Positions 1 through 12,835 are shown, counted from the first letter of the stretch. The stretch is DNA of 64,000 nt from Cladobotryum mycophilum (GCA_036429605.1 CM071590.1:1426001-1490000); one strand, 5' to 3'. The notes: generated by a model not told the origin, from the sequence alone. Numbers and translations are program-made.

Positions 1-1465
1 CGCCACTTTGAAATTATTGAGCCAGAGCACGTCACTTTCTCGGCTGCAACGTTAATGCCTGTGTATGTATCGAGGAAGTAACACCGAGAGACAATAAACA
101 GGCCCCGCGGAGAGGGTGTCATGTTATGGCAACCTATGCTACTGCTACCTAAATCAGCGACGAATCGTAGACTTTTCAGTGTATGCAGGTTTCTCTACTT
201 TTCGCAAAGTAGAAGGTGAGCACGCGGGAGAGAAAAAAACACCCGGACCAGGCCCTATGGCAAGATAATTAATAACGCCCGATAAATGGACAGAAACAAG
301 GCAAATAAATAGATATAAGAGGAACCGCCAGATACAAGAGAAACAGGCAGACATTAAAGAAACAGATAGAAACGTTAGAAACCAAGAGACGTAATAGCTA
401 CGAATCTGCCTACCACCCGTTGGTGAGGAATATCTCACGGTATGCCGGCTTGGCCAGTAGGGTTTCATCGAAGGCGGGCAGGTCCCGAAGAGGTCACCCG
501 ACTGGTCGCGGGGAGTGGGACATGCAGATGGTGCGGGTTCACAATTGGTAGGCCAGGCGCTCATGACAATCCAGAGTAAATGCGACGACTGGCTGGAAGC
601 GCTCGCTGGCAAACTGGGTGGTGGCATTGGGGACAGACGGTTGCGCTGTTGCTGGCGATGGCGATGGAAGGATGGGTATGATTTTGCGGCAATTCCCGAC
701 TCTGATGATCCATCCCCCTCGCAAGATGTGATTCAGCCTGTTCGGCGTCAGGAGGCACGATCAGCGGAGTGTGCCAGGTGCGCTTCTAGAAGCAAGCAAC
801 CCAGTCTTGATTTCCACAGGAAGGGTGGCAACATGGTGTTGCAGCTCGTATTATTGAGAGTATTGATGGTGTATGTGGTATGATCCAGCAGCACAACGCA
901 CATGAGCAGTGTCTGGCAAACAAACACATCGGAATTATATTGCTCATACTCCGTAGTCCCTGCTGGACAGATGCGGCTACTTGCAAAGTAAGCTGACCGA
1001 GGCCGGCCTTTCAGGGACAAGAGGCTGAAACACAACCAAGTGAAGGACAACAGCCCGGGGGGGCTTTGGATTAGTGCGGCAACGTTTGAGGTAAAGCCTA
1101 CGACGCAAAGACCCTCTGGAAGGCGTTGATGTCGAAGCGCCGAGACTATTGACATGAAGGAGAAACGTCGTGGCCACAGAACAGGCGCCGGCGGGCAATT
1201 GGGGTTTCGCCCTTGACGAGCTGTCATTCAAGGTACACATGTCAGAAACGTGGGGGCTGGTTGACGATGATGTGTCAAGTGAATGGCGTCTTTTCTTTCT
1301 TTTCTGTTTGGATAAACAAAACAAAAAAAAACGAGTGGCCAGGCGAACGTCGATAAGACGGACTAGAAGAAGAATTGATGGGCTTGACCGCATATTCTTC
1401 CTGTCGTTGTGTTAGCAACAACCGTTATGGTATTTGAAAATGGCGCTGAATATGAGAGAGGAAGT

Positions 1466-1508
1466 AAACAAACAAACAAACAAACAAACAAACAAACAAA
1501 CAAACAAC
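1466..1508. repeat. (AAAC)n microsatellite
   Basis: About ten tandem copies of AAAC end in an imperfect AAC unit. The repeat lies in non-coding sequence. Confidence 0.95.
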
Positions 1509-1924
1509 AAGCCAGCAAGGGGAGCGTCGTCATCTCCAGGGCCGAGTTGGGATGGGCATGCAAATCAGCTCAGGCATTCCGGCGCATGAAGATGAACAAT
1601 GAAGGGGGAGGAGGATGAACAATTAAAAGCAATGTTTGAAGAGAGAAACATGTTTCCAATGCAAGAAACAGAGTCCACCTGTTTATGATGCATTTTTAGA
1701 GCCTTGAAGCATCCATACTTTACTTCAGACAGTTGGTCTGGAGATGGTTCCATCCTCTTCCTACGCCTCGTGTCAGAGGGCAGCCGCCACAGAAGGTTAC
1801 AAGCGGCCATCCATGGAAGCTGCAGGAGAATGAAAGGATTGGTTGGTCCTCAGGCTCTCGGACAGACTCTCCGACTCGTTTTTACACCTCGAAACAAAAA
1901 AAGACTGACCAAGTTCAACAACGC

Positions 1925-1950
1925 GTTCGTTCGTTCGTTCGTTCGTTCGT
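1925..1950. repeat. (GTTC)n microsatellite
   Basis: Six consecutive GTTC units lie in non-coding DNA. Confidence 0.95.
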
Positions 1951-2861
1951 CCGTGCCCCTAAAAGAAAAAGAAGGTCCAGGGGCCTTGGCAGGGGAAAAG
2001 TACCTGCAATGACTTACTCCCGGCCAATAAGATGCCCTTCTCCAGGGAACCAGGCCTGCTAGGGCTTGACCTGGCCACTGTAGCGATACCACCCTTGGTG
2101 ATGGACTCGGCGGTGATTGGCTGTCCAGTCAGGGGCAGGACAACGGGCGGCTAGAACACGCCCCATAATTCGGTGCAAGCAATTTCCGGGAGCCCACTAA
2201 AAAGTCCACTAAAACCCTCTGAAGCCCACTGAACAGAGACGCTGTGAGTGCTCCTTACAGCCCTCTTGCAGCCCTTTTGCAGCCCATTTGCAGGCAAATC
2301 TTTTTGTGGGGCCTGTCGCTGCAGTGCAGAACTCGACGTCTTTTCTTCAAGTCCCCAATTTCATTCATCAAATCCTCCTGCCTTGCTTTTCTCTCTCCGC
2401 CAATTTTCCATCCTACTCAACCTCATACCGTTGACGGGAACAAGTTGAGCAGAGGAGAAGCGTCCATCTTTCTTTTTAACGTCGCTTTCTCTCTTTATTC
2501 GAGCATCACCTTCTTTTTCACACACCCACCCCCCAGTCACTCTCTTTTTTTGGATTGCACAGCTTCATTCTTTCAGCTGTTTTTTGCATCCGTCCGATCA
2601 TTATTCCCTCGAATAACGCGTTCTTTATCGCTCTCTAAAAACGAAGACATACACAAATACACACAAATAAACACACCCACACAGATCAAAAGTGTTAAGA
2701 CATCAAAATCAGGAAAATTAACTTTGCTCGACGCTCATTCCATCTACCTTTCGCAACAACAACCACCAACAACTTGCGGAAAACCAATTATTCTTTCTTT
2801 TACGATCCTTGGACGACTGAACCGTTTTTGAAACAACCGCCCTTTTCTGCGAAGAAACAAC

Positions 2862-3166
2862 GTGAGTAGCTCTTTTATTATTACTATTATTGTTATTTTC
2901 AGGTCTGGTGTGCGTCAGGTGTGGTCCTGCGACACACGGAGCTACGTTGGCCGCCGATGGTGTGACGCTTCGGTTTGGGGAGAGAGGAGAGGCTGGGGGA
3001 GGAGGGGGAGACAGAGGACGGACTCCAACCCCTCAGCGGAACGAACCAAATCTATGTAGTCATCATCACCTATGGCCAACCTATGATGTCCAATCTACTG
3101 TCCATCTCCAAGAATAGCCAATTGACTTTGACAATGACATGATGTGCTAACGATAATGTCCGGTAG
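2862..3166 (+). other. Putative 5' UTR intron and pyrimidine-rich leader
   Basis: A GTGAGT donor at 2862 pairs with a branch-point-like TGCTAAC at 3145-3151 and a GGTAG acceptor ending at 3166. That is 60 bases before the ATG at 3227. The roughly 600 bases upstream are CT-rich with in-frame breaks, as expected of a long untranslated leader. The splice signals are seen; use of the intron is inferred. Confidence 0.6.
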
Positions 3167-3226
3167 AACCTTGCATATTCATCGCTTAAACAACACCAAC
3201 ACGAGCATCACCAGTTTTCGCCCAAA

Positions 3227-3913
3227 ATGCCTGCCATTTCTCTGTTACGGCGATCTCTTCAGGCCGCCCAGGAGAACGCCCTGATTACACCATCCGAGAC
3301 GCCCGCCTCCGTCTTCCGGTCTGTTCCTGCTCAACGAATCGGCCATGTTTTCCGAAAACTCGTTGCACGAGACGATCAGGACGACGATTCTGACAATGGC
3401 TCTGACCATGTCATCAACATTCTTCTCATCATTCTCGGAATTGCTTTCCTCGCCCTCATGATTGTCTCCGTTGTTCTCATCGTCCGCCGCACTCGCATGC
3501 GACGAGTTCAGGTCGAGCAGCCCATTCTGCCCATTTACACCGAAGTCAAGCACGGACACCCCAATCACCGAGGACTCAAGATCGAGACCACTCACAACGG
3601 ACGCTCTAGCGTTGTTGTAATCAGTCATGACGCTCAGCCTATGCTTAGAAGCCCACACTCCCCACCTGACTCTCCGGACAACGTTCCCGAGATTCACATT
3701 ACTTTCCCCGATGAGCACGACGAGCAAGGCCGCCGAAAGAGCGGCCGTGTCGTGGTTGTCAGGGTTGGCGACAACGCCACCGTCGGCCTGGAGCCCATGC
3801 AAGAAGAGCAGCTTCCTGCGTACGAGAAGGAGGCCAAGGGCCACTTCTATTCCATTGATTTCGATGACATTGGCGGTCTTAAGGAAAAGGACCACTCTGT
3901 TTTCGAAAAATGA
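3227..3913 (+). CDS. Single-pass membrane protein of unknown function
   Basis: This is an intronless 228-residue reading frame. A polar N-terminus with an acidic patch (DDQDDDSDNGSD) is followed by one strongly hydrophobic helix at about residues 62-86. An RRTRMRR basic stop-transfer segment comes next, so the C-terminal 140 residues are probably cytosolic. The tail is rich in Ser/Pro and acidic residues and contains LPAY, which resembles the short Tyr motifs bound by WW domains of ubiquitin-ligase adaptors. There is no cleavable signal peptide. I do not recognise the family. The gene is convergent with the zinc-cluster regulator downstream. A long, probably spliced 5' leader suggests post-transcriptional control, but this is inference. 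Confidence 0.8.
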   Translation: MPAISLLRRSLQAAQENALITPSETPASVFRSVPAQRIGHVFRKLVARDDQDDDSDNGSDHVINILLIILGIAFLALMIVSVVLIVRRTRMRRVQVEQPILPIYTEVKHGHPNHRGLKIETTHNGRSSVVVISHDAQPMLRSPHSPPDSPDNVPEIHITFPDEHDEQGRRKSGRVVVVRVGDNATVGLEPMQEEQLPAYEKEAKGHFYSIDFDDIGGLKEKDHSVFEK

Positions 3914-5362
3914 GAACCGCCCTGCTCCGCTTGCGCACAAAACAAACCCCCTTTTACAAAAAAACATACAGCCTCGATGGCGTAAAAACCTAAACCGAGA
4001 CTTGACGATCCTCTGCTTCACGATACTTCTTGGATACCCAGTCTTGGAAACTAACACCCGATACCAATGTTTGTTCTTCTCCTTGTATTTCGCTTCTTTT
4101 CGGTTCGGTGTTCTTAAGTCGGTGCTCTTTTACCGAGGGAGGCTTTTTCTTTTACCAACTTTTTGATTCTTTTTTTGGATCTTTTATGACCATATAGGCG
4201 TATTGGATCCATCCAGGTGCGCATTTTTTGCAACGGCTTTTTTACAAAACCCCCCTTTTTAAACAGCTGCAACAAACTGGTCTCTTCTTTCTCTCCTCCA
4301 AAGGGGAGAAAGAACACTATCCCAAGATACCTAAACAACCGTGCCCAAACGCCACTAAGGGCAGGAAGAGGGGAGAGAAGCCAGATTTCCTTTGCGACTC
4401 TCCTTTTGGGTTCGATATTATACAACGTGCGTGTTTATCCCTGGTGCCGGTACATGTGGAATAATATCTTGGGGAAAGAGGATGGAAGAGAGGACTCTTT
4501 TTGGCCAAGGAAACAAAAAATGGCCTCCGAGTACATAGGGACCAAGCCATTTTCTCAAATCCGCTATTGGAGAGGGATTCTGCTTTCTCTTTTTTTGGTG
4601 GTCTGCCAAAAAATTGGCTCTATGCTATAGCTGTAACTATTCGATAGTGTATAATTGTACAATTATGCTCGTTATTTAGATCCAAGTTTGAAACGAATTT
4701 TTTGCTCAACATGCTTGAACTTGTCCTGTTTTCCTTTGGTGACTTGATCATATTGATCTTCATGTTATCAGCACTGCTCATTATTCTAGCCATATGTGTT
4801 GTTATGATTGTTTCTGGTCATCACGACCTTGATATCGGGATACTGTCCGGGATAGAGTTGATCCCCACTTGGTGGCTCTCAATGCCATCCATCACTACTC
4901 CGTACGTCCATTTAAAAAGCAAAGGGCATGTTTATACCAACCAGATTTTCATAAAAGATCAATCCATAGTATGAGACTAGTATCTATTAAAACTCATCAC
5001 AGGATAAGATGCCACAATACAACTATTTTGATGCTCGACATTCCCATCATCAAACTTGGTCGACCAAACCCCCCTTCCCCCCAAAGGTATCATTACACAT
5101 AACCAACAACTTGTGAGAGTACGCCTGTCCTAGATCCCTCTAAAAACCCTTCCTTCCCTGACTATCAATATTATAGCCAATAAAATGCAGCTCACTTCCC
5201 CTGCTCCGTTGGAGCAACCAATGTGTGTCAAATGAAAAACGTGCTTTTGAGCATGGATAGCCAGGTATCATAAAATGCTCCTCTTTCCCAAGTAGCAATT
5301 GTCCTATAAAACAGACAGACGCCAGAACTCCCATGTTTCCAGACCCAAGGCCCCCAGGAGCC
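3914..5362. other. Convergent intergenic region, no gene seen
   Basis: The T-rich sequence after 3913 is likely the 3' UTR of the membrane-protein gene. A hydrophobic open frame near 4702-4974 opens at TTG and has no family features. The rest shows nothing I can support. Confidence 0.6.
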
Positions 5363-8300
5363 TCAGGCAAAGTTGTGATGCTGCATATATGCATGTGTTT
5401 CAGCGTGCCCTGCTGGATACTGTCCGGTGTACCCATTCACAAAAATCCCTTGCTGAGGAGGCATAAACGGTTGTTGCTGTTGCTCATGCGGAACCTGCTG
5501 CTGATGGAACATGCCTGGATCTGGACTAGCACCATCCATTCGAATCATTGACATGTCATCAGCAGTAGCTTGTGGGGGCTGTATGAACTGATAAGTGCTC
5601 GGTAGCATGCCACCTAATTCGGGCGACGTCCAACCCGTCCTATCAGATATAGCTAGGTTAGGATTCTCTGTGAAATCGAAAATGCCCATGGGTGCCCCTC
5701 GAGCCTGCGCAAGGAATTGGGGCACTCCAGGGGGGCCATAATCCACATCCACACTAACATCACTAACGGGGAACGAAACGGGTAACGATGAAGCAGAACT
5801 AGGTGATGGCTGTTGAGGTGTTCCTGGGCCCATCCACCAGTCTGATACAGGCATATCACCAGCTCTGTTCTTATGTTCCTCCTCCGGACTCGATCCGCCC
5901 GCTTTCTCTAGAATGATATGAGGCCCGGGAAGCCGCGAATCCTCAGTTGCATTTCGATCAGGGATCATTGGCATGTGAGGACGGTCAACCACTTTTCGGG
6001 TCCTATCAAAATATTCGACTACGGCTTTGCTGCTCTCATGCTGATGAAAACTTATTAGTGACTGGTTCATGTCATAGGGAAAATGTGGTTGGACCTACTG
6101 CCACTCTGGTGACTTCAATAACACGACTCCAAGGCTCTGTAATCTCCAGCATAGTGTCGATGAATGCCCTTATCTGCACCTCACTTGTAGGGCCACTTCT
6201 CCAAAGTGGTGCCGTGGTATGATCTGCCAAGTCCTGGTGTAAGTTGTATTGTAGCGCTATGAGTAGGATTTGTATGCAGTGTGTCGCCATATGCGTGACG
6301 GAGTAGTCTCCGACTAGCTTCACATTGCCTTGGTTTGGTATATTCTCCGTTTCGTTTCGTACGGCATCAAAGAAACGTGCGAGGCACATGGAGTGGGCTA
6401 CCGCCTGCTTCTGTGATCTAGCCAAAAATTCTTTCGGAAGCTTTCGTAGAATCTCAATGGCAGCCGGATCCCTATGGCCAGGCAAGGAGAAACCATATAA
6501 ATCCATATGACAGCCGGCCATGTGGGTATGGAAGTATACGTAGCCCATCCACCGTTCTGATTGTGCATATCGGGAGATGCTCTGATCGCTCAGTCGTAGG
6601 TCATCCGGGATGGACGCATGCAACCTGGTAAGCTCGTTTTGCAGTGCATTGATGTCTGCCATCACTTTTGAGGGCTCTAGATGCGACACGTTTGCACCAT
6701 GTGGCGCAGCCAACTTTCTGGTAACTCTGTGCCGACGTTAGTCTCCTACGCTACATCATTGTTGTCGGGCAGAACTTACACTTGGATACGATGTCTAAGG
6801 TCGATGAGACGAATCTGTATCCCATGCAGGCCTATCGTGTTTGGAAATTTCCCCGGCTTATCGTGCAGTCTCTCAGCGATAACGGGCCGGTTCTCTCTGT
6901 ATGCGGCCTCGTTGCAGGGGAGGCGAATCTTCATGTTCTCGGCCCGGCAACATATGTATTCCTCATAACCACCCGCCAAAAGTCGATCAAGACCGAAAAG
7001 CTGCCAAGCGATACGCCGAATGCTCTCCTGCTGGACAAAGCTAGTATCCGGTGATAGGACGTCCCAGTTCAGCTGTAGCCCTATCATAAGCCGCGAGGCT
7101 ACCCCAAAACATTGCCAAACCTTGGCGAAGGAGCCATCAAGTAGATGGAAGAGGATGTTAAGGGCAAATAGAATGAGGGCATCCTCGGAAAACTTGTAAA
7201 TGTTTCGGTAGATGTGTGACTCAACCATTACGCTATACTTTTTGCCAAACTCTCGACCGGCTTCGCCAGGATTGACAAAGAAGCTGCTAACAGCGCAAAC
7301 CGCCGCGGCTTGGGCAGGAGGGAACCGATTTTCCTAGGTACTGTTAGCTCGGTCATGGAGATTATTATACAGCTCTTTAACCCATTACCTGAATCTCTTG
7401 ATACGTCATTTCGGGATGCATGAACCCAAGGCAGGGAACCCAGTACAGATATTGCATATAGGCGTCGAAATGGGTCAGGATAATGTCTTTCCGCACCAAG
7501 TATTCCCTAAATTTTCATCGATTAGTCAAAACTATATGTCTATAATGCTTCGAAACATGCATACTCGGCCATCAGAGCAGATGCGTCCATGAGAGGCATG
7601 GCAATGTTGACATTTCCAATGCTCGTACTAGTGCCGGCTACACTTCCAGCACTGCTTGTAGGGCTGACAGTTCCCTCCGGTTTGGCAGGCTGCAACGCCG
7701 ATGGAGGTGTATCCTCCAATTTGGGACTGTTGAAGCGCACATTGGCAAAACGCCTTCTGGTAGGCGTGTATTCACAGTTTAAGCCTGTAGATTCACATCG
7801 CTTGCACTTGGGTAAGTCGCCGGAACACTTGGTTTTGTGAGTATGGCATTGGCTGCAGGCTCTTTGTGCCCTCTTTCTCAAAGTACCGGCCTCGGTGTGA
7901 CTGTGAGAAGGAGTGGTTCTTGATACCCTTTCTGGACATGCAGTTAGTAAAATTATATGCAATCAAAAGATGGGTCATGACCTGGGAGATCACTCACCCG
8001 CATCGGTGGAACCTGGAGATGATACGAAGCTACAGCCCAGCTCAAGCCTTGAGCAGTTGCTGCACGGTCCGTTCCCAGGATTTCCACTGCATTTTACCTA
8101 GTAGGGCGAGTGTCGGGCGTTAGCTGACATGTTCTGAGGAGAAAAAATCCAAAATATTTTTTTACATTGGCAAAGCAGATACGCTACATGTCGTTTTGTA
8201 AAGAGGTCGTACGGGGGAGGGAGGGATGGCGCCAATAAGATGGAGATGGAAACCCCAATCGCGAACACACTCACCTTGCGCAATCGGCATGTGCGACAGC

Positions 8301-8412
8301 AATCAGTCTGTGCCGTGGTTGTACGGCGACGTTTATTTGGTGGCGACGAAGGCGTTGAAGCAGTAGTGGGCGGCGCAGAGTCTTCTGCATCGCGAGACAG
8401 CGGCGACTCCAT
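5363..8412 (-). CDS. Transcription factor with two tandem Zn2Cys6 clusters (frame break in last exon)
   Basis: Six exons can be spliced: 8412-8275, 8097-7998, 7931-7565, 7506-7389, 7333-6780 and 6726-5363. Cluster 1 has Cys at residues 39, 42, 49, 58, 61 and 68 (spacing 2-6-8-2-6). Cluster 2 has Cys at 105, 108, 115, 122, 125 and 132 (2-6-6-2-6). Both are assembled across introns in frame. Exons 4-6 carry the fungal transcription-factor middle homology region (for example LYWVPCLGFMHPEMTYQEIQ and RRIAWQLFGLDRLLAGGYEE), and the tail is Gln/Pro-rich. The reading frame shifts by one base at about 6071-6097. The segment upstream would stop at 6074-6072, while the downstream frame stays open for about 240 codons. 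A true frameshift, a sequence error or an odd small intron are all possible. The frame is open upstream of 8412, so the start is uncertain. The regulated pathway is unknown. Confidence 0.8.
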
Positions 8413-9755
8413 GTATGAGCGGATGGCGAGGCATGGGAAGAGACGACGACTCAGAAGAGCATTGAAAGATGCCAAAGCCCAACAAGAGAAATTGGAAAAT
8501 GATTCCGTCCAGGCACACAGAACACGGATGACAGATGAGTGGGTTGGAGCAGATGCAGATGGGGCGAAAGCTAAGTGGGCACCCTCGGCTCTCGCGCGAG
8601 GTCCGTGAAAGCCAAGACCAAACCGACAGGTTGAAGAGCGGGAGAAGGGTAGGGAATAAGACGTTGTGAGGCCTGTAGCAGCAAAAGCTGAGAGAGATGG
8701 CGCACGCAACCGGCAGCTAATGGCTGTTGGCGACTCGCCGGATGGCAAGGATGGCGGTGGTGGAGTGTTGGAAGGATGGAGGGTCCAACAATCGGCTTGG
8801 AATGGATGGGCAAGTTTTTGAAGTCTTGGTTTCCTTTTCCTGCCCTGCCTTTTACTAGTCCTCCCTCTCCCTCTCCCTTTCTCCCCCATCCCCATTCATC
8901 GTTTGAGAATCAGACGGTGCGTATTGTCGAACTCGGCAGGTTCCCGCTTGTGTTGACACGCCACGCGGACGACATGGAGAAAGCATGAGCAGGGGTAATG
9001 TTGACCAAGATGCTGGGCTGCAGACGATACGCGTGGAACTTGGCAACTTGGTGACCGACCCTAGGGGCGGCAACAGGGACGTGCAGTCGGTCCATCCAAG
9101 CTACGTCCTGTAATAGGCTTCGTCGTACTTTGCTTGTACTCTGGTATTCCATACTGTGACCGAGTTTGAGACGCGATCGTGGCGCCAACACTCCACTAGC
9201 ACTCTGATGTAAGCAGCTTGTTGTGTGTTAATGTGGTATTGGCGGTTTGTAGTTATGGGTTTTTGGCACAGGTATGTAGCAGCAAGACTACTACTGCCAC
9301 TGCCACTACCACCCACCACCTACTACTAGGTAGGTAGGTAGGCCGGTAGGTACCCAAGTATGTAATGTTTTCACGTCAAAGCGTGTGGGAGTGCGGAAGG
9401 GCAAGGTAATGGTATGGTATGAGCATGACTGTGTCTTTGGTATGTGACTTGTTACAGTATCTGGACCGAGTACTGCGTCAAGGTTCTCTCATAAAGAGGC
9501 ATTGATGCTGATCTCGACCCCATCTAAAGCATCCCAGATTCCCAGGGTCGTCCGACTCGACAGGGGACGGCATCGACCCTGATCTGGCTGGCCCAGAGTC
9601 GACGGATGACTCGGGGGCCGGAGACGGGAATATTCGAGCTCCACTTTCTCCTTTTTCTGTTCGACCTTAATATCTTCAAGCCCATGCGGCCGACGGATAA
9701 GCAGCTGGTTGTGGTGCTATAGGTAGAATTGGTGGTGGTGGTGGCAGTGGTGGTG

Positions 9756-9775
9756 CCTTGCCTTGCCTTGCCTTG
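9756..9775. repeat. (CCTTG)4 pentanucleotide repeat
   Basis: Four exact tandem copies lie just after a GGT-rich tract. Confidence 0.9.
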
Positions 9776-9853
9776 CCGAAGAGCGGAGCCAACATCGGCA
9801 GTGGATGGAGCAGGGAGAATTGCATTTGTTTCTGATAGAAAGGATCCATGATG

Positions 9854-9886
9854 ATGACTGACTGACTGGCTGACTGACTGACTGAC
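9854..9886. repeat. (TGAC)n microsatellite
   Basis: Tandem TGAC units carry one GGC interruption; non-coding. Confidence 0.9.
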
Positions 9887-12825
9887 AATCCATCCATCAT
9901 AGTCATGATGCTTTTTTGTGGTTGGTCAAAGATGAAAATATTTTTCCTTTCCATAGGGTAGGTCCGTTTTAGTACGCACGCTCTTTCCCCATTTCATCTC
10001 AAACTATGGATGGCTCATATATAATACATAATGAATTACTAAGGCAAACACACACACAAAGATTTTTCTCACTTTTGCCTCCATTTGTGCAATCTTGTCC
10101 ATCATCATCACCATCACCATCACCATCATCGACATGGATAAATGACCCCCAACAGACTTTCTATCCCAAAAATATCCACCAAGACAAGACCGACTGACTG
10201 ACTGGCAGGCAAACTCTTTTCCGGCAATTGCTTATGCCTAGACTCGTTTACTTGGTTGGCCATGTAACCTGATTTTATCCCTGACCACCCCCTCAAAAGC
10301 AACACAGCCTACCATTGGACGTTGGCAATTTCACCGCATGCAACCCTTTTAAACAGAGAAAGCAAAAAATCCGCGGAGCTCAAAAAAACCAAGAGAGGGA
10401 GGGGAAGGGGGAAAAAAAGGAAAATGAAGCAAAGAGGTTTAACCCAATGCAAAGTTCCAGGCCGCAAAAGCAAAATTACAATCTTGGTTCCCCCCTTCGC
10501 CCACTAATTCGAACAGCGCCAACTACATCAAGCCATGCAAATAACGGTTATGATCGCCAATGATATCCCCATCAACCCATTCTTGGTTGGTTGTCTCCTC
10601 ATAGCGCCATCATATGACCAAGTACATTCCAAGTACGGGTGTCGGACGTCGGTGAGTTTGTTGGAAAGAAAGTGAGGCAAAGATAAAAAGTCTCAACTCT
10701 CTCTGTGTCCCCCTCTCACTCTCCCTCTCCTTGGCTGGTTGGGGCAATTCTGACGCAGAGACACGCCCTGTGAGGCCATCATGTAGCATTCTTGACGTCG
10801 ATCCCGCAGGAATTGCCGTCATGCATTCTCCATTCCTTCAGCTCTGTCCGGATTGGTCCGTTTCTTGGTTTTCCCTTGTGGACTGACCTGGCCAGACCTG
10901 ATGGCGGCACGTCCCGACTCAGTGCATTATGATTTATTATTATTATTACTACTGCTACTATCGTCTCCTCCCTCGTCTCCTCTTCCCCTCACCTCCATCG
11001 AGATTTAGGGAGGGTAGCAAATCTCGATCATCTCACCCCACACTAGGTTTCTATTCAATGGACGGGAAGAGGCTCTATTCAACAAGCAAGTTTGGCTTGG
11101 GCTGCCGAAACCATTCGACTTGATGCCCTATTCGGCCCAAGCTTCAGCCCTTCCAGCCTCCCACGCCCGCCCTAGTATAGGGAAATATGCCGAAATCAAT
11201 TCTGATTCGGGAATACGGGTTCATGTTCATGCCGTGTAACTCCCTGCCAATCAAGGGCGTCGAAAATTCGGATAATTTGCCCATGTTGTAAATCAATCAC
11301 CCTTTTGCCCCCACCAAGGAACTGGCCTAGGTGTGAGGCGCGTGCCACTGCGCCTTGTGAAGGTATGAAAATGGTAGAGGAAACGCAGGAGGTAGAACGA
11401 CTTTGACTTGTTACGAACGAACGATAATCTAACGGTAATCGCCCATGAACATTCTTCGGTTGTCGGTTTTTCTTTTCTTTTCTTTCTTTCTTCACGAGTG
11501 GACTATCGTATATCATGATCGTGGGGGCATGCGGAGTCTTGCTTGTGTCCGGCGTGATCTATTTCGACTCATAATGATGCTGTTGCAACCACTCGCGCCA
11601 AGACGAACGGTAAAGCAGATCGCATCGTGACTTTTTTTTTGAAATGCACAAGTTTGGTCAAACAGGAGGCGGAGGTGCCACTCAGATGTGATGTGAGGAC
11701 ACATTAATATGAAGGTCTCAATCCAATGGAACCCCGTCGGAATTAATTCCTTGGGTTCAGGAAACTTGGCGCCCTTCCAATTGTCGTTACTCACTGAGAC
11801 CTACCCTGTAAGAACACGCGCAGGGATAAAACGCCAGCCTGCTCATTTCAGGTGGACTGAGTCATGTAGACGATATAAAAAAAGGATAGCTGGTGGTGAT
11901 GAAGCCATGAGATGCATAAAACGTGGTGAGATGATGAATCAATAAAAATAAATGAGATGTAGGGAAACAAAGATAATCAGAGGAAGGGGATAGTAGATTC
12001 TAGAGTCTTACACACATACACCTGGCTGTCTGTCATACGCAGCCACGTGGGGGATGAAAACGACGCTTGATGGATGGACGGGGGGCCCAGGATGGTGAAC
12101 GCCAAAGAAGTACAAGTCTAGTAAAATAATCAAGGATAATGAAGAGAGATGAATGTGAATATTTGTAAGAAAACCCTGATTGTTCTAATATTAAAAAGTT
12201 GCCCAAAGAGAGAGGGAAAGAAAAAAGCCCTAAGCATCTCCCAATCTCTGTCAGCATCCAGGGGTTTTTGTCCCCCCTTGTCCTAAGACATGATAACCCC
12301 CTCCCCTCTGTTTTATATTATTAAAACACACAAATCTGCGTTATTCCCGGGCGAATCAGCCTTTTCGGCTTTACATGGGCGTCCAAATCTTTCCATTTCC
12401 GACCAAAACCTCCATCGGGTTTGGGGCCAACCGTCGGATTGGGGGGGGGGCTTATTAATCCAAAGCTTTTGTTACTCTGTGTGTGCTCACGGAGTTTTTG
12501 GGTTTTGTATGGGATGCTAGACCCGGAATGTGTGGTGCGTGTTGTGCGTATGTGCGCTTTTACTTTTCTTTGGTGGTGACGGTGGAAGATGTGATGCCTA
12601 GCCCCTAGCACAGAATCGATTGGAAATCAAGAAGTTTTTGCTTTCTTTTCTTTTCTTTTCTCTCTCTTCTTCTTGTTTCTTTTTCTCACTCACGGAGTTA
12701 ATGGTTTTTTGTTTTGTTTTGTTCCATTACGGGGTTTGGGAACGGAGGGGTGAATGAATAGAGGTAGATGGAGATGAAGACCATGTGTTTGGTAACATGT
12801 GGTGGAATGGGTTGGAGCAATTGGG

Positions 12826-12835
12826 ATATATAAAA
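12826..12835 (+). promoter_or_regulatory. TATA-like element of the alcohol dehydrogenase gene
   Basis: ATATATAAAA lies about 205 bases before the ATG at 13039. The intervening leader is CA-rich and carries repeated ATCTACTCA units. This is a plausible core promoter, not proven. Confidence 0.5.

Larger units (their letters stand above)
1..2240. other. Gene-poor left flank
   Basis: I see no convincing coding region. The open frames here overlap on both strands, lack family signatures and often start at non-ATG codons. The stretch contains two tetranucleotide arrays, listed separately. Confidence 0.6.
8413..12825. other. Long gene-poor spacer
   Basis: No open frame has credible codon use or family features; candidates such as 11513-11794 (minus) open at GTG and resemble nothing. 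The sequence holds many short repeats (GGTA, GGT, TGAC, CCTTG, TCACCA) and CT-rich tracts typical of fungal intergenic DNA. The upstream part probably includes the promoter of the zinc-cluster gene. Confidence 0.55.

Noticed and set aside
1466..1950. Tetranucleotide arrays as a possible CRISPR-like or regulatory array
   Set aside because: They are plain microsatellites without spacers, common in fungal intergenic DNA.
2244..2831. A 195-codon plus-strand open frame
   Set aside because: It opens at GTG, is Ser/Phe/Leu-rich because of the CT-rich DNA, has no domain, and ends just before a clear donor; it is better read as an untranslated leader.
3245..4057. A 270-codon minus-strand frame opposite the membrane-protein gene
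   Set aside because: It is antisense to a gene with better codon use and structure, opens at a non-ATG codon and has no family signal.
4702..4974. Hydrophobic 90-codon frame
   Set aside because: It starts at TTG and lies in the AT-rich 3' flank of another gene; hydrophobicity is explained by T-rich codons.
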